From contig JASANE010005263.1 of the NCBI GenBank assembly GCA_030248225.1, positions 178,086 to 242,085 on the forward strand: a stretch of 64,000 nucleotides of DNA, given 5' to 3'. Below are positions 1 to 11,534 of the stretch, piece after piece (within the stretch, counting starts at the first letter, position 1; each line of letters begins with the position of its first letter). A model generated the notes under the pieces. The model had not been told where the DNA came from. It searched no databases and was given only the letters and a program-made list of their open reading frames with translations. The position numbers and the translations under genes are program-made. The DNA is from Trileptium ribeirensis. Taxonomy: Eukaryota > Nematoda > Enoplea > Enoplida > Thoracostomopsidae.

Positions 1-401
1 ATATGTGGAACCTACATGTAACAGGGCCTAACAACCAACACGGTAGCTGGGAGTAGTTAAATAACAGTGACAATGGGAATATATGTAGAGCGAGCAATCT
101 AAGTCTCAAAACTGCAAAAAACTTGCGGCAACCCAAAAATTTCGAGCCCTCAACGACATCTGTCCGAGCAGCCCTTATTGAGTTATGGGTGTTACCAAAA
201 TTATTGCAATTAAATGTTGTAAGGCCTAACTACCAAAACGGTGGTTGGGAGTAAATAAATAATACAAGGTCCGCTAACTATGGTAACTGTTAATAGGGTT
301 ATGTTGCGCTAAATTCTAAACAGAATGCAAGCTACTAAGTGTTTTTTATGCAATGCTCTGTTTATAATATTTGTAGAAAACATTCGCATTACATATTTCA
401 G

Positions 402-455
402 GTGACACCATTATCAAACGTTCGAGCTCTTGCCGAAAACAAATACATTCGAATG
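402..455 (+). CDS. AP3D1: AP-3 delta exon (LAENKYIRM segment)
   Basis: This 54-bp exon has an acceptor (catatttcag) at 392-401 and a donor GTAATT starting at 456. It encodes 18 residues ending ALAENKYIRM. Animal AP-3 delta has a similar LLAEN-Y-V/I-K/R-M segment just before its C-terminal ear-like domain, directly preceding the part encoded by the next exon at 2932. Both exon borders are phase 0. It is too short to be seen as an ORF. The identification rests on family memory, the splice sites and the fit with the next exon. No earlier exon was recognised in bases 1-400. Confidence 0.7.
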
Positions 456-827
456 GTAATTATTGCTGGAACTACTACTATGGCATCCGTCATAAATAAT
501 GATTGATGCTCTTCTCGAATGGAGATAATCATTTCTGGCGCATATATACTGTATTTTTACGTTGGCTTTCGGGATAATCATAGTGTTAAGTTCAGACGAC
601 CGTGGACTATTTTTGTTTGTGAATTTCCGGCCTAGCCTGGTTTAATTAACAGGGTTTAATTGGACTACAGTTCTTTTCACGTTGTTATGTTACATCCTAG
701 CTTTTTCTTTGTATAATTCCTGTGCTATTAAGGCCGTGTTCACACGGCGTAACATCCGAATCAGATCGAAACTGATTTGTGCCCACATTGCATCTGTTTC
801 AGCATGACGAACTTTATACCTACGCGT

Positions 828-1995
828 CAGGGAATAACCGGAATTCCGGTTCCGGCGAAAATGGAGTTCCGGTTGCGGTTCCGGCAAAGGGCAAAAACCA
901 TACCGGAACCGGAATTCCGGTTTAAAAATTTTGTTTGAAATTTTCCACGTTTTTTGCTTCATCCTGTAATCCAAACATATGTAATATATATTATACAATG
1001 ATCAAGCTCCAATACAACCAAGCAAAAGAAAGGATTAACTAACCAATTAGCCGTGTGAAACGTAAGTAGGACGCATAATGTGAGCAGGAATTTTTCATAA
1101 TAACCTGCAGGAGTTTGTTAAATCAAAGCCAGGTTGATGCCTGTAGCAGCTATTTTACACATCCAGAAGTCTGTGGGATACGTTTGAATTAAACCGGTCC
1201 AACCCGGTAACAGAGTATGGCTTACGCAAAAGTACTTAGGGTATGTTTGGCTAACATAAATTGCGTCAAGCACCCGCCAGTGCGCTTGTAACCTTGGTAA
1301 ATCATTCTAAATTGAAGTAAACTAACGTTATCTGCAACGCAGCTAGAGACTGCTTTCTTGGCAATGCACTGTATTTATTGAAACTGTGCGAGCAGCATCA
1401 GAGTGTGTCTCATTTATAGCATTCTGATTAGAAAGTTATCATCATTATGATCTAACTGACGGGCACTGTTTGTTCAACGCTAGCGTAAACAGTGTTTCTG
1501 ACCACTGATCAGAAAATTACCTTCTATCTATTATTTTCTCTTAGAATCATATAAACCAATGATTTTAAATTTCCTACAGAAAAACATGCAACAAACGTAT
1601 GTGTAGTAAAGGTAGGCGACTGGACACAGAGCGAAAGTGTGTATTCTACGCTCCAAGGTTTGTATGCACATTCGATTTGACGCAGTATAGGCAATGGGGT
1701 ATAGCGGAAGACATTTTTTGCTCTGAATGTCCAAAAACCGACATATTTGATCGATAAATAAACATTATTAGCTTGCTCAGTCTCTTTAAATTTTGAGAAA
1801 GTCAATAATACCATCGCAATACATTAAGTTTAATGTAAAGGTTATTTTTAATGCATTTTAAATCCACTATTATACCTTCATTTCTTCCATCATCTGTTTT
1901 ACTGTATATAAATTTCGAAGACCAGGTTCCGGTTCCGGATCCGGTTTAAATGAACGGTTCCGGTTGCGGTAAATTTTGGTTTCGGTTATTCCCTG
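828..1995 (+). mobile_element. Non-autonomous hAT element, copy 1
   Basis: This 1168-bp element begins CAGGGAATAACCGGAA and ends with the inverted complement (GGTTATTCCCTG). It is flanked by a perfect 8-bp target duplication, CTACGCGT (820-827 and 1996-2003). CAGGG termini with 8-bp duplications are diagnostic of the hAT superfamily. Both subterminal regions carry clustered TTCCGG repeats in opposite orientations, probably transposase-binding sites. No transposase is encoded, and short ORFs inside it are fortuitous. A copy of exactly the same length lies at 16032-17199 in the same orientation. The insertion is in an AP3D1 intron. Confidence 0.9.
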
Positions 1996-2275
1996 CTACG
2001 CGTGTATTTATGTGCCATTTTTCATATAACATCCAATTCGGATGAGACAAGGTTTTACATCCTCCGTCGTATCGGATCGGATGTGATGTGAGCACTCGAA
2101 ATAAAATACACGTGCAAATCGGATTGCTTCGGACGCAATGTGAACACGAATAATACAAGGCGTTCACGTCGTTATATTATGCGAAGCTGAAGTTATTTGG
2201 ATGAAATGTCTGCCGATTGTGCGACCTGTTTCAGTACTACCATTTGAGTTTTGTTTCAAAACAGTTCCTCAAGTA

Positions 2276-2876
2276 CCGGGGGTTTTTTCGGGTCCAAATT
2301 CTAAGGGGAGCCTAGGGGTGGTGCCCCCCTTAGCACGGGGTGGCAAATCATTTTAGGGGGTGAATGACACATAATATACATTTTATATTTATGCCGTACA
2401 CTACCCAGCGGATCATAGCTACCGCTATGCGTTGTTCCAAATCCTTACATGTAAATTTGCTTACCCTCAAAACTTTTAAACATTTCTTTTTAAATTCTTT
2501 GATCAGCTCATGTTAGAAACAAAATGGAGGACTCTGTATATTTTGTGCCTGAGTTCGCGAGTATTATTTCCGAAATTCGGTCTGAAAACGTGGTAGCTTG
2601 GGAGCTATAAATATCAGCGGCGTCTATCGAGCTACACACGGTCCTCAATCACGTATCCTTACATGTTCAACGAGCAACAACGAATTATCAGCACAGAAAA
2701 AGAATTTGCGACATATGCTAATGGTAACTATAATTTTTTTAATTACATTTAAAAAATTCTCGGGGGGGGAACTCGAAATCCTAGGGTGGTGGTTTAGAGG
2801 GGGAGGATGAGGTTTAGGGGTGGTGGAGCCGGGTTTAGGGGTGGTCCCCTCCTAGCCCCCTATAAAAAAACCCCGG
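2276..2876. mobile_element. MITE with CCGGGGGTTTTTT termini and 6-bp TSD
   Basis: The left end is CCGGGGGTTTTTTCGGG. The right end read in reverse is CCGGGGTTTTTTTATAGGGG, with further inverted similarity in the G-rich subterminal blocks (GCCTAGGGGTGGT / GGCTAGGAGGGGACC). CAAGTA is duplicated at 2270-2275 and 2877-2882. The element is 601 bp and has no coding capacity. The superfamily is not assigned. It ends 55 bp before the AP3D1 acceptor at 2931, so it supplies sequence close to the branch-point region. Confidence 0.75.
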
Positions 2877-2931
2877 CAAGTATTTTGTACAGCATTATTA
2901 TTATTTTATAATATTTTCTTTGTTATTTTAG

Positions 2932-3072
2932 ATTTACGAAGCGACTACGACGATGTCTGATCCTGACAATGTTTATGCGACACTCAATTGCGCCAATATG
3001 TCAGCTTCGATCGAACTAACAAAACTCGAACTCAGCGTCCTCGACTCGTTAACGATGACTATGGTCAGACAG
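2932..3072 (+). CDS. AP3D1: AP-3 delta exon (ELSVLDSL segment)
   Basis: The acceptor is tgttattttag ending at 2931 and the donor GTAGGT begins at 3073. The 47 codons are open and phase 0 at both ends. The product contains NCANMSASIELTKLELSVLDSL, reported here only as a landmark split: ATLNCANMSAS and then LELSVLDSLTMTMV. In animal AP-3 delta the equivalent part reads as a beta-sandwich strand pair ending in ELSVLDSL/ALNA. This exon starts the C-terminal ear-like region. Third-position bases are C/G-rich relative to the surrounding intron, as expected for coding sequence. Confidence 0.82.
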
Positions 3073-3904
3073 GTAGGTTAGGTAGTTAAGTAAGCAAATA
3101 TTTAGGAATTGTAGGATATAGGCGAGGAACCCTCAGTTTCCTGTAAATATGGTTTGACGACCACAATGTCACAGTTTTAACAGCGGTAGCTATCTGAGAG
3201 TGGAGTCGTTTCTATTTTGGTGTGGGGATAGAAAGAACTACTCGTACTTCACCGATAGCACATGAATTCCTTTACAAGTGATATATGCTTAGCTATAAAA
3301 GTCGAAAGCTCGCTTATTATTTTGTGCATTTATTCACAGTAGTCCGCTTGGTTGCTAGGTATTCCTAGGAGTAGGCGGCCAGAGGAGGAACTAGAAAAAT
3401 GTTCTTTAAAACTCTTTATACCTTGGGGGAATGAAACAAAACGAGCGACGCGAGCGGAAATTTCTCTGGTGACGTACTGCTTGCAGAATGCGTTTGACCT
3501 GTTTGCGTCCACCTTATCACATCGATCGAGGAATGAATTTTTATATTTCCTGTTAGACGAGTAATGATGTATCCGATTTTCTTTTTAAGGTGCTTTCGCA
3601 CGTTCAAAAATTTTGCTCAAGATTAACTTACTTGTAGTGAAGCAATATATCGAATTCCGATGCTTCAAAATTTGAGTTCACAAATTTTTAGGTAACACAT
3701 CTTCATCGACTGTAAAGGAACATTCTTGTCAAAATTTTGAACAGTGTTTACACCCCCAAATTCACCAAAAATATAAACAGTAGATGCTTTCAAATTTTGA
3801 TCAAACATCACGTAATGTTTTAGCATATAAGCGCGCCTCTAACGTATCGAGCTAAGTTCGTCGTTTTTCCCTGAATTATTTGTTTTTTTTGCCATACGGA
3901 GGAC

Positions 3905-4491
3905 CAAATACCATATGGCTACTTCCACAGGCGTGGCATCATAAATAGGGGCCGCCATTCATGTTCGCAGAATCCTCTCTTGGAACGCTATGACTCTGAT
4001 GTTATGCAATGTTTTTGAGAGCAACTATTTCCGAGCTATGCGTCAAAGTTTAAAAATTAACCCAAAAATGTTAAATTTATAAAACTTGACTAGCTGAGTT
4101 TGGTGCTTGCTTCACGTGGTCAGTGGATTTATAGATTAATTTCCTACCTAATTTACCACGTTGTGGGCATGTATCTTTTTTAGCAATAATTCGCTAACTT
4201 GTTGTTTTGTCTATATGTATCCACAGTGGTTTAGCTTATTGCGATATGACCAGAGGCGTCACATCATAAATAAAGAGACCGCCCTTCATATCCGCAGAAT
4301 TGTTTCTTGGAACGCTATAGCTCATGTGTTGTGTGTTTTTGAGAGCAGCTATTTCCGATCTGTATGAAAGTTTTGAAATAGCCCTAAATTTAAATTTTAA
4401 AAACATTGACTTCTACAGTTTCGCGCTTGCATCAGGTGATCAGTGACTTTATAGCTGTCATTCGCTAACTAATTCACCATATTGTGGACAT
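3905..4491 (+). repeat. Diverged tandem duplication, about 325-bp unit
   Basis: Two direct copies, about 3905-4170 and 4231-4491, share blocks such as CATCATAAATA (3937 and 4263), TTGGAACGCTAT, TTTTGAGAGCA-CTATTTCCGA and a shared tail ending near TTGTGG. The offset is 321-326 bp. The copies have diverged substantially. No terminal inverted repeat was seen. This is AP3D1 intron sequence. The rest of the 3073-5774 intron outside this block and the repeat at 5142-5400 holds nothing I recognise. Confidence 0.65.
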
Positions 4492-5141
4492 TATTACCGC
4501 TCTGGATCGTTTCATTTTGGCATCCGGATAGTTAAATTTTAACATTTTTGAGTTATTTGTATGTACATTACTCGAATGGTGTATGGTATATGCGTTGTGT
4601 GTCCAGTGTCCATGAAGCAATCGCGAATTCCCTCCAACGGAAAAGGTTATTAAAACACAAAAATATTGCTTGGATGGAAGTACATGGCAAATGTTGAAAG
4701 TTTCCAAGCTTTTATTCATCGAAGGAATGAGCAGAAATCCTAGCGGTTTTGCAATGTGCTGAACTGCATTGCTTTTATACTATGTATCGCATTATTCTTT
4801 ATGGGGCAGAGGTTCCAAATTCAATTTGATACCTCAGAATTATGGTCAACCTAAAAGTATTTTTAGTTTGATATTTGCACATGTTTAGGATGCATAGTAG
4901 GTTCCTGGGTTGTCTAAAATGTATGTAACTACGGCGCGGTTGGAGTCAAGCCTGGTGTTTGTGAAGGAGTAAACTCCACCTCTGTTTACCGGCGCGGCTA
5001 CGCCAGTAACCTGTTATTCAAATTTTCAAATACATTATTGTGCCATGAATAGTGCGGAAGTAGTTGGGCCTTATTGATTAAGTTCAGTATTTTAATCATA
5101 ACTCTGGTTTCAATACAGGCTACTAAAGTATAAATAGTCTG

Positions 5142-5400
5142 GTGGTTTTTCGGTCTCTGACACTTAGGGGGAGGTCGTGACTAGGGATCGAAATTTTTTG
5201 CAGAAATGTGGCAAAAATTTTGCAAAAATCGGGCAAATCAGCAATATTTTAGCAAAAATTAGGGAAAGTAGGCAAAATTTTTGAAAAATAGGGAAATACT
5301 CTACGAAGCCAAATTTGTGGTGGTCAAAACTGAAAATTTTAGGGGTCATTTTTCTTTTGAGGTGAGGTGATTTTTAGGGGTCAGCCTACCTGTAAAAACA
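5142..5400. repeat. Possible short repeat with phased A/T tracts
   Basis: The edges show weak inverted similarity (TGGTGGTTTTTCGG on the left, CCTGTAAAAACACCGG on the right). The interior (about 5189-5350) is a run of AAAATTTT-like tracts separated by GC-containing spacers at roughly helical spacing. Similar tracts recur at 6250-6360, 22000-22070, 39560-39680, 49470-49570 and 51150-51310. No target duplication was seen. Confidence 0.3.
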
Positions 5401-5774
5401 CCGGAACTATAACTAGGGATCAAACCATGACTTTGGCAAAATATCAAAAATGCTAGTAAAAATTGGGAAAATTCTAAGAATGGGAGAAACGAAAATTTTT
5501 GGAGCAGTGGTCGTCTTACGCATTACACAAGGTAAATGAGAGTCGCCCACTCCTCCATTCGCTTATATAAAATCCAGGGACAATCACAGGTTACCAAATC
5601 TAGCCTCGCCAAGTAGAAGAAATACAGAGGAGACCGGCAGCGAAACATCAGGTTTGTGCATGCAAGTTCTTTCTTAAATGCGAATCGTTCTTACTTTTTC
5701 TGCATTAAAAACTTGCAGTACGAAAAAATCAGCCAATATGTGTTTCTGGTGTTTGCGAGCTTCTCTCTTTTTAG

Positions 5775-5942
5775 CCCGGTGTGTCAGTTGACGACGCGGT
5801 GGAGTTAACGCCTTACCTCGAGCCGCGAGCTAGCAAAGACTCACAATTGAGTTTTGCGATCAGACTCGGAGCGACGTCTGCTCCGAATCAGCCGATTGAG
5901 ATGCCCCAAAAATTGCGAGGAACGCTGTCATACATGATCTCT
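5775..5942 (+). CDS. AP3D1: AP-3 delta exon (QKLRGTLSYMI segment)
   Basis: The acceptor is ctctctttttag ending at 5774 and the donor GTAAGT starts at 5943. The 56 codons are open and phase 0 at both ends. The protein begins PGVSVDDAVELTPYL and ends MPQKLRGTLSYMIS. The family has a conserved MAQKLKGTLSF-like strand at this place, followed directly by the KLDF-LHF-CS strand that the next exon supplies. It joins the 2932-3072 and 8993-9078 exons without a break. The exon is clearly GC-richer than its flanks. Confidence 0.88.
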
Positions 5943-6110
5943 GTAAGTTTGGTTTTGATCATACATTCCTGAGTAAAATACAATTTGGAAGGTATTAGTC
6001 ACAAACGGTCAGCAGTTGCTTTCTCGCATATATAAATGAAAATTTGCGGATAGTCAATATAAAATGTTGGCGTGTTTTTAAATAAATTAATTAGCAGCAA
6101 TTTTTAATAA

Positions 6111-6423
6111 ACGCGGGGTTACTAGCTTCTCCGCGTAGCCTCGCGGATCGCGGGGCGCACGAAGTGTGACCCTCTTCGGAAAGGGAGGGCATGAAATTGG
6201 GCACAATAGTGACATATGAACATTTTCCCGAGCATTTCAAGTTTTACAAATCGAAAGGAATGGTGTAAAGCTGTAAAAATGGTTTTTTCAAAATTTTTGG
6301 GGCTAAAAATCGAGAAAAGCTTTGTAAACTGTAAAATTTTACAGTTTGGGGCTAAAAATGGAAGTGGGAGCGCCGAACATTTTTCGGGGGTGGGGGTGGT
6401 AGAGCCGAAAAGCTACCCCGCGT
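6111..6423. mobile_element. Putative MITE with ACGCGGGGT termini
   Basis: The left end ACGCGGGGTTACTAGCTT and the reverse complement of the right end (ACGCGGGGTAGCTTTTCGG) form imperfect terminal inverted repeats about 313 bp apart. The interior has AAATTTTTGGGGCTAAAAAT twice and no coding potential. No clear target-site duplication was identified. It lies in the intron after the 5775-5942 AP3D1 exon. From 6424 to about 7730 I see nothing recognisable. Confidence 0.45.
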
Positions 6424-7734
6424 TTTAGGGAAACCAGGCTCATCACTATTTGGTTTCACCGCTTTAACATAAACAGCATTAGGAGTGTACTAAAAACACG
6501 TGCTGTGAAGAAAACAACGGTGTGTATTTCTGAAATGATGGTTATGATCTCTTTGCATTTTGTGGAAATCAAAAGCAGGTCTGCCCCGATATTTCAAACC
6601 AGCTCAAGATTTTCCACAGAACTAGAAATTCAGCTCAATTTCTGCAGTATTTTACTCTCAAAAATTGTGCTAAAGTTTGTGTATTTCTCTATGTTAATTT
6701 TATAATTTTCAACACTATTACTAGTAGCTTGTGTTATCGTCATGATGGTGAGTTTTGATTGTTGAATATCTGATTTAGCCAGACGTACGTAACTATATTG
6801 AGCAGAAATTTACAAATGAAGCCGAATATCAGCCACGTTGCTTGAACAGTTGAGGATATATACCCAGTAAATCCGGATTAATGAGTCATATTGTGCAAGA
6901 AATTGTAAGAAAGTTTAGAGGATATAAGTCTTTAGAGGAGATATTGCCGTTTTACTTGTCCCATGAGCGCATACAAAAACCCGCTTTGATCCAATACTGC
7001 AGCGTTAATAATGAAAACAGCAGAACACGACTAGCAGATACATTGAGCATGAATTACTCCCCAAAATGAGACCACAAAGGTTAAGGAGATATTACCGTTT
7101 TCTGGTATTCTGGGTCTCATGGGAACATTTATAAGCCACTTTTGACCCAAATCCCACATTCTGAAAGAGCCGCGTAGCAAAGCTTTATATAAAGTTTTCT
7201 AAACGATTTTTACTCTGCAAAATGAACCTAGATTTGGCTCAGATAACTACACTAGTTGTCGAGATACAATGAATAACGCGATTTTCAGGCCCTTTTGCGA
7301 CCCCACCCAATCTAACTTCTTCGGCCCGCTATTTCGGGTAGGAGATCTTGGAACTGGCCTTTGCGTCTAACTAAACGCATGGTGCCCGCGACGGCAAGAA
7401 ATCAGGACAAACCGGGATAAACCTGGAGAACAGCGCCAACCGGCGAAAACGGGTAGAATTTCCTAGCGAAGAATAGATTAGCGTTTGCAAAATGGCTACT
7501 TTGGATCAATTCAAGATACTCCTCGGTCCCAATCCAAGATATTTCCCATACTGTTTTCTATGTTCCTAAGGCATACATATACATACTTAGATTCTTATTG
7601 CGCATGGTTCGCGTCTTTTGGCCAAGATTTAAGCCTATTCTAGTTTAACGTCAAAGAATTTAAGCTTTTTTCTTCAGTTGACATGAAAATATTTTTCGTC
7701 TAAAATATTTCACTTCAAAGCTATACACTGTCGT

Positions 7735-8455
7735 GCCCACAGTGGAGGATTTGGAACTTACACTTTCCCAATCCCTTATGTCCGTCCTGCCCCCGCTCGG
7801 CCGAAACCCAATGTTCAACTAAATCCAAAAATTTTTATGTCTCAAAATTTATGTTTTTTGAACGCAAAATGTTTTTGAACATTAATGACCGCCATTTGTA
7901 ATGCTAAAACGTCGTTTCATAGCCTGAAAATACATGCACGGCAGTAAAACTACATGAAAATATGGAAATATTATGTGTCAAACTTTATGTTTTTTTGAAT
8001 GTCAAATGTTTTTAAACATTAACTACCACCATTTATAATGCTAAAACGTTGTTTCATGCCTGTAAATGCATGCACGGCAGTAAAACTATACGAAAATATG
8101 AAAACACATTTTGAGTCTCAAACTATATATTTTTAATGTATAATATTTTTAAACATTAATTACCACTATTTATAATGCTAAAACGTCGTTTCATAGCCTG
8201 AAAATGCATGCACGGCTGTAAAACTACATGAAAATATGGAAATACATTTTAAATCTCAAACTTTATGTTTTTAAATGTATGATATTTTTAAACATTAATT
8301 ACCGCCATTTTTAATGCTAAGACGTCGTTCATAGCCTGAAAATGTATGCACGGCAGCAAAACTACATGAAAATATGGAAATGTTTAGTATTTTTAACGAA
8401 AGTGTGTACCCACTTTGAAATTTTCCCCGAGAATGAACATGCCTCCCCTAAAAGC
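7735..8455 (-). mobile_element. Repeat family R1, expanded copy
   Basis: This is the reverse complement of the elements at 9645-9975, 12753-13045 and 18168-18520. They share a block GGTTTCGGCC-A-GGGG, a central unit with CATGCACGGCAGTAAAACTA, and a CTTTGAAATTTTCCCC-GAGAATGAACATG edge. In this copy alone the central unit of about 137 bp is repeated four times. It is non-coding and lies in an AP3D1 intron. Confidence 0.65.
7828..8385 (-). repeat. Four tandem units of about 137 bp inside R1
   Basis: The landmark GCCTG-AAATRCATGCACGGC occurs at 7922, 8058, 8196 and 8334, giving periods of 136, 138 and 138 bp. Each unit also has CGCCATTTNTAATGCTAAAACGT and ACATGAAAATATGGAAAT. Homologous elements elsewhere in the window contain the unit once. 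Confidence 0.8.
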
Positions 8456-8992
8456 TCAAAATAAAACCGAATTATGATAATAATTACTTTTAGTTGTGAG
8501 AGTATTCCGGTGAAAGATAGAAAAATACGGGTTGATACTGGCGGAATGATCAAAAAATGGATTGATAATGACTTTGTTTTTCTGGTACTACGTTCACAGC
8601 CGGTGGTGGTGCCTTAACGGCAATGGTGCAACTATTACCATTATCGAACTACAACCAATTAATAGACTTCTCTGGTGAAGTATAGAGAGTTGCAGCAGTC
8701 ATGTTAAACTATAAACAGTTTTCTTGTACAGTCTAATTATTTCTCAAAAATATTGTTTGCCACTAATTTATTATTGTCCACGCTATTTGCATTGCATACA
8801 TGAAATATGATGAAGTTCGTATTGTGTTTTATCTGCTTCGACGGTATTCCCAAAGCCTAGAACTACTCGGAGAGTGTGTATTGTTTATATCTAAATATTG
8901 CGCTGTTGCGATTGTTTGTTACTGTTCAATCAGTTATTTTAAATTACTGTTCTGTGATTTATTTTTGATAATTTTGGTTTTTAATTTTATAG

Positions 8993-9078
8993 ATTGATGG
9001 TGGTTCGACCCCTGATAAACTGGATTTTACACTCCATTTTCCGTGCTCAACGTTTATGGTACCGGCAACATCCAGTCG
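8993..9078 (+). CDS. AP3D1: AP-3 delta exon (KLDFTLHFPCS segment)
   Basis: The acceptor is tttaattttatag ending at 8992 and the donor GTTAGT starts at 9079. The 86 bp begin in phase 0 and end in phase 2, leaving CG, which the first base C of the next exon completes to an Arg codon. The product is IDGGSTPDKLDFTLHFPCS followed by TFMVPATSS. Animal AP-3 delta has a matching EKLDFRLHFSCSSYLI strand here. The phase match to the 10366 exon is independent support. Confidence 0.85.
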
Positions 9079-9644
9079 GTTAGTTAAAGCAATAAATTGG
9101 CAATCAATATTATTTGATGACAGTTCGGCCAAGTTGGTTGATTAATATATTGTCTAAGGTTATGGCATTTGTATTTGGATCACACACATTATTAACTAGA
9201 TGCTTCGCTGGCACTATGTAAAGTACAAAAGCACACTCCTTGTGTAAAAAACCGATTTATCCCAGCTTACGTAGTACTTGTGACAACCCTATTTGTTCGA
9301 CTGTGACCTTTGCTTTTAAACGCAACCCTCTATTGATGAAGGACAGAAAACTAGACTGTCCGATGTTGTCAACTAAGCTGGCGTATGCTGACGTCGAAGA
9401 GGACCGCTTTCCCGAAGAAAGTACACATATGCCGATTTATGTCATTATATACTTGTTCATTGAGTTATTTATATTATGCGTATACTGCCTGTTGCTGCAA
9501 ACTTCGTGCAAAACCTTTAGTTCCAATAAAACCAGTCAGGCTAAAATGTTAATAGTAAAATTATTATAATTTGTGTTATAAAATAGCGGTTTTTAACGTT
9601 GGGTATGATACATTCGGTTGATAAAAACACCATTATAGCCAATA

Positions 9645-9975
9645 TCTGACCTCTCCGCAGTTTTCCGAGAAGTGGAGGGCATTTCATGGGGGCCCCATGT
9701 CCATTCTCGGGGGAAATGTCAAAGTGGTGGCGTTTTAGATGTGGCTCTATATCCTACGTTTCCATATTTTCCTGTACTTTTAACTGTCGTGCAAATACTT
9801 TCAGGCTATAAAATGATGTCTTAGCATTTGAAATAATGTTAACGTTTAAAAACATTTAACAGCGCATGGAAAACATAAATTTCCATTTTAGATTTTGGTT
9901 ATAACGGGGGGTGCGCTAGTTTTGGGTTGGACATGAGGAAATCTCATTATATATGGGCATTTGGAAAAATGTGGA
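9645..9975 (+). mobile_element. Repeat family R1, single-unit copy
   Basis: It starts with CTCCGCAGTTTTCCGAGAAGTGG, followed by a GGGGGCCCCATGTCCATTCTC block. It then carries one central unit (CCATATTTTCCTGTACTTTTAACTG, GGCTATAAAATGATGTCTTAGC) and a tail resembling the right side of the 18168 copy (GGACATG-GGAAA, GCATTTGGAAA). Non-coding, in an AP3D1 intron. Confidence 0.55.
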
Positions 9976-10365
9976 TCCACCGACTACCCTGCACTGTTTA
10001 CAGGTTTGTATTCGCTCATGTCATTTGTATTTGTTATTTCCCTCACTATTATATTGAAAACAAGTTGTACGCCAAATTCCTGTGGGAGGCAGATATTTTA
10101 TAATATATTAACAGTGCACCTTAACGTATTGGTAATAATAGTATGTGATGTACATGAAACAATGCCATTATACCAAGAGCAGTATTTTCCGATATTGGAA
10201 ATCCTCTTTAATTGGACCCACCGACACTCGACCTCGGTGTTGGTAGCAGCCCGCTCGAGAACCCTTTAAAATGTTGGATCCAAAAAGCCGAGTATAACGG
10301 TAGTACTTCAAAGACGCAGTACATATGGATATTTTAATTAAGCACTGTCCATAATTTCGTTCTAG

Positions 10366-10487
10366 CGATGCATTTGCGGATCTGCTCAGCAGCGGAAACC
10401 TAGACGACAAGTCGTTGGTCAAATTCGCTTGCTCGGAGCCATTCCAGACAGTTCTGACCAAAATTTGTTTTTACGGTCATTTCACTG
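10366..10487 (+). CDS. AP3D1: AP-3 delta exon (DAFADLLSSG segment)
   Basis: The acceptor is aatttcgttctag ending at 10365 and the donor GTAAGT starts at 10488. The 122 bp enter in phase 2 and leave in phase 1. The product runs RDAFADLLSSGNLDDKSL, then VKFACSEPFQTVLTKICFYG. Family members have DAFAKLLESGDLSM followed by a FQ-LLAKICFHHHF segment, so order and spacing agree. The opposite-strand ORF at 10168-10461 is a shadow of this exon. Confidence 0.87.
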
Positions 10488-10619
10488 GTAAGTCTCCAGC
10501 AATATTTTCAATTATAACTAGTAATTTTAAGCGGACGAGTGTGGACTCATCAAGTGTTCTCAGTTTTATGTATTCGCCTTGTAAAAGACTTTGTGTTTGA
10601 TGTACTACATTAAAATTTC

Positions 10620-11200
10620 TGTAGCCTTAGACTCATTGAAAACCCTAAAACCTTGTCTGCACTAAGCCCATAGAAAGCAAATGAAAACGCACGAAGTATT
10701 CATGCTGAACTCCAGATAACCAAACCGCCGTATTCAGCGTACTGAAAACCCGTCATTCTTGACCACGCAATAAATAACCAAACAAATGAAAAAGCATATT
10801 TTTAGTAATCGGATTCGTCGACCGCGTAAGCCTTGAAGCCCCATAAATCGGAATAATATAGTCAAGTTTGGCTTTAGATAGTAAAGCAAGCCAATATAGC
10901 AAGATCTGGGCTGCGAAACACTTTGAGACGTATGGCCAAATTTGGCAAAGAGCGCTGAAAAGCTGGTTTTTACTATTTTGACTCCGATGGTGGGGGTCGG
11001 CGCCGCTCGCGTTCACCTAAAGGGCACATCATCATCACTTTTGTATTGAATAAAAAACATGTCGAAATCCATCCACCCGAAGATGATTTATGAACAACAG
11101 AAACAAACGAAAAAGAAATTTTCACGATTCCCCGTAGCGCCGTCATTGGAAACTTTGCTGCTTCGCTCGCTCGTTTCAATAATATAGTCAAGTTAGACTC
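10620..11200 (+). repeat. Repeat family R2, copy 1
   Basis: It shares two segments in the same order with 40420-41580. The first is CATTGAAAACC-TAAAACC..., TATTCATGCTG-A-TC, ATAACCAAACC. The second is CGCGTTCA-CTTAAGGG-ACAT, TCGAAATCCATCCACTCGAAGATGA (quoted in parts). The short ORFs in it are unlikely to be genes. It is non-coding intron sequence of AP3D1. Confidence 0.55.
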
Positions 11201-11346
11201 TAGATAGCAAAATCATCGTAACTATCATTATTTTAGTTGAAAAACAGATTTCAAGCTAGCTGCGCTAACTAATAATTTACTATGTGCAATGGCTGCTGTA
11301 GTTAAATTAAAATTAGGTCGGGTCCTTATAAAAGTCATCGCATAAC

Positions 11347-11534
11347 CTGGCTAGTCCAAACCTCGGAAATTATAGCCGGGGGTGCCGGATTTTGCCGGGG
11401 GGGGCACTTTTTTGCCGGATTTTGTCGCGTTTAGACGAAAATTTTTCTCAGCAGGGGCATTTGAGCCTCAAGGAACCCGAATATTTGCCGGGGGCAGCCG
11501 AAAATGCCGCCCCCTCCCACTTTGGAGTAGCCAG
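11347..11534. mobile_element. MITE with CTGGCTASTCCAAA termini, copy 1
   Basis: This 188-bp element starts CTGGCTAGTCCAAACC and ends with the inverted TTTGGAGTAGCCAG. It is flanked by the direct repeat ATAAC (11342-11346 and 11535-11539). The interior is rich in GCCGGGGG blocks. A 228-bp relative lies at 17328-17555. The 5-bp duplication and ends do not let me name a superfamily. Confidence 0.75.

Noticed and set aside
690..1814. ORFs of 96-102 codons on the minus strand, similar to ORFs at 15933-17055
   Set aside because: Both sets are in the two hAT copies. The frames are not equally conserved between copies and contain no transposase motif.
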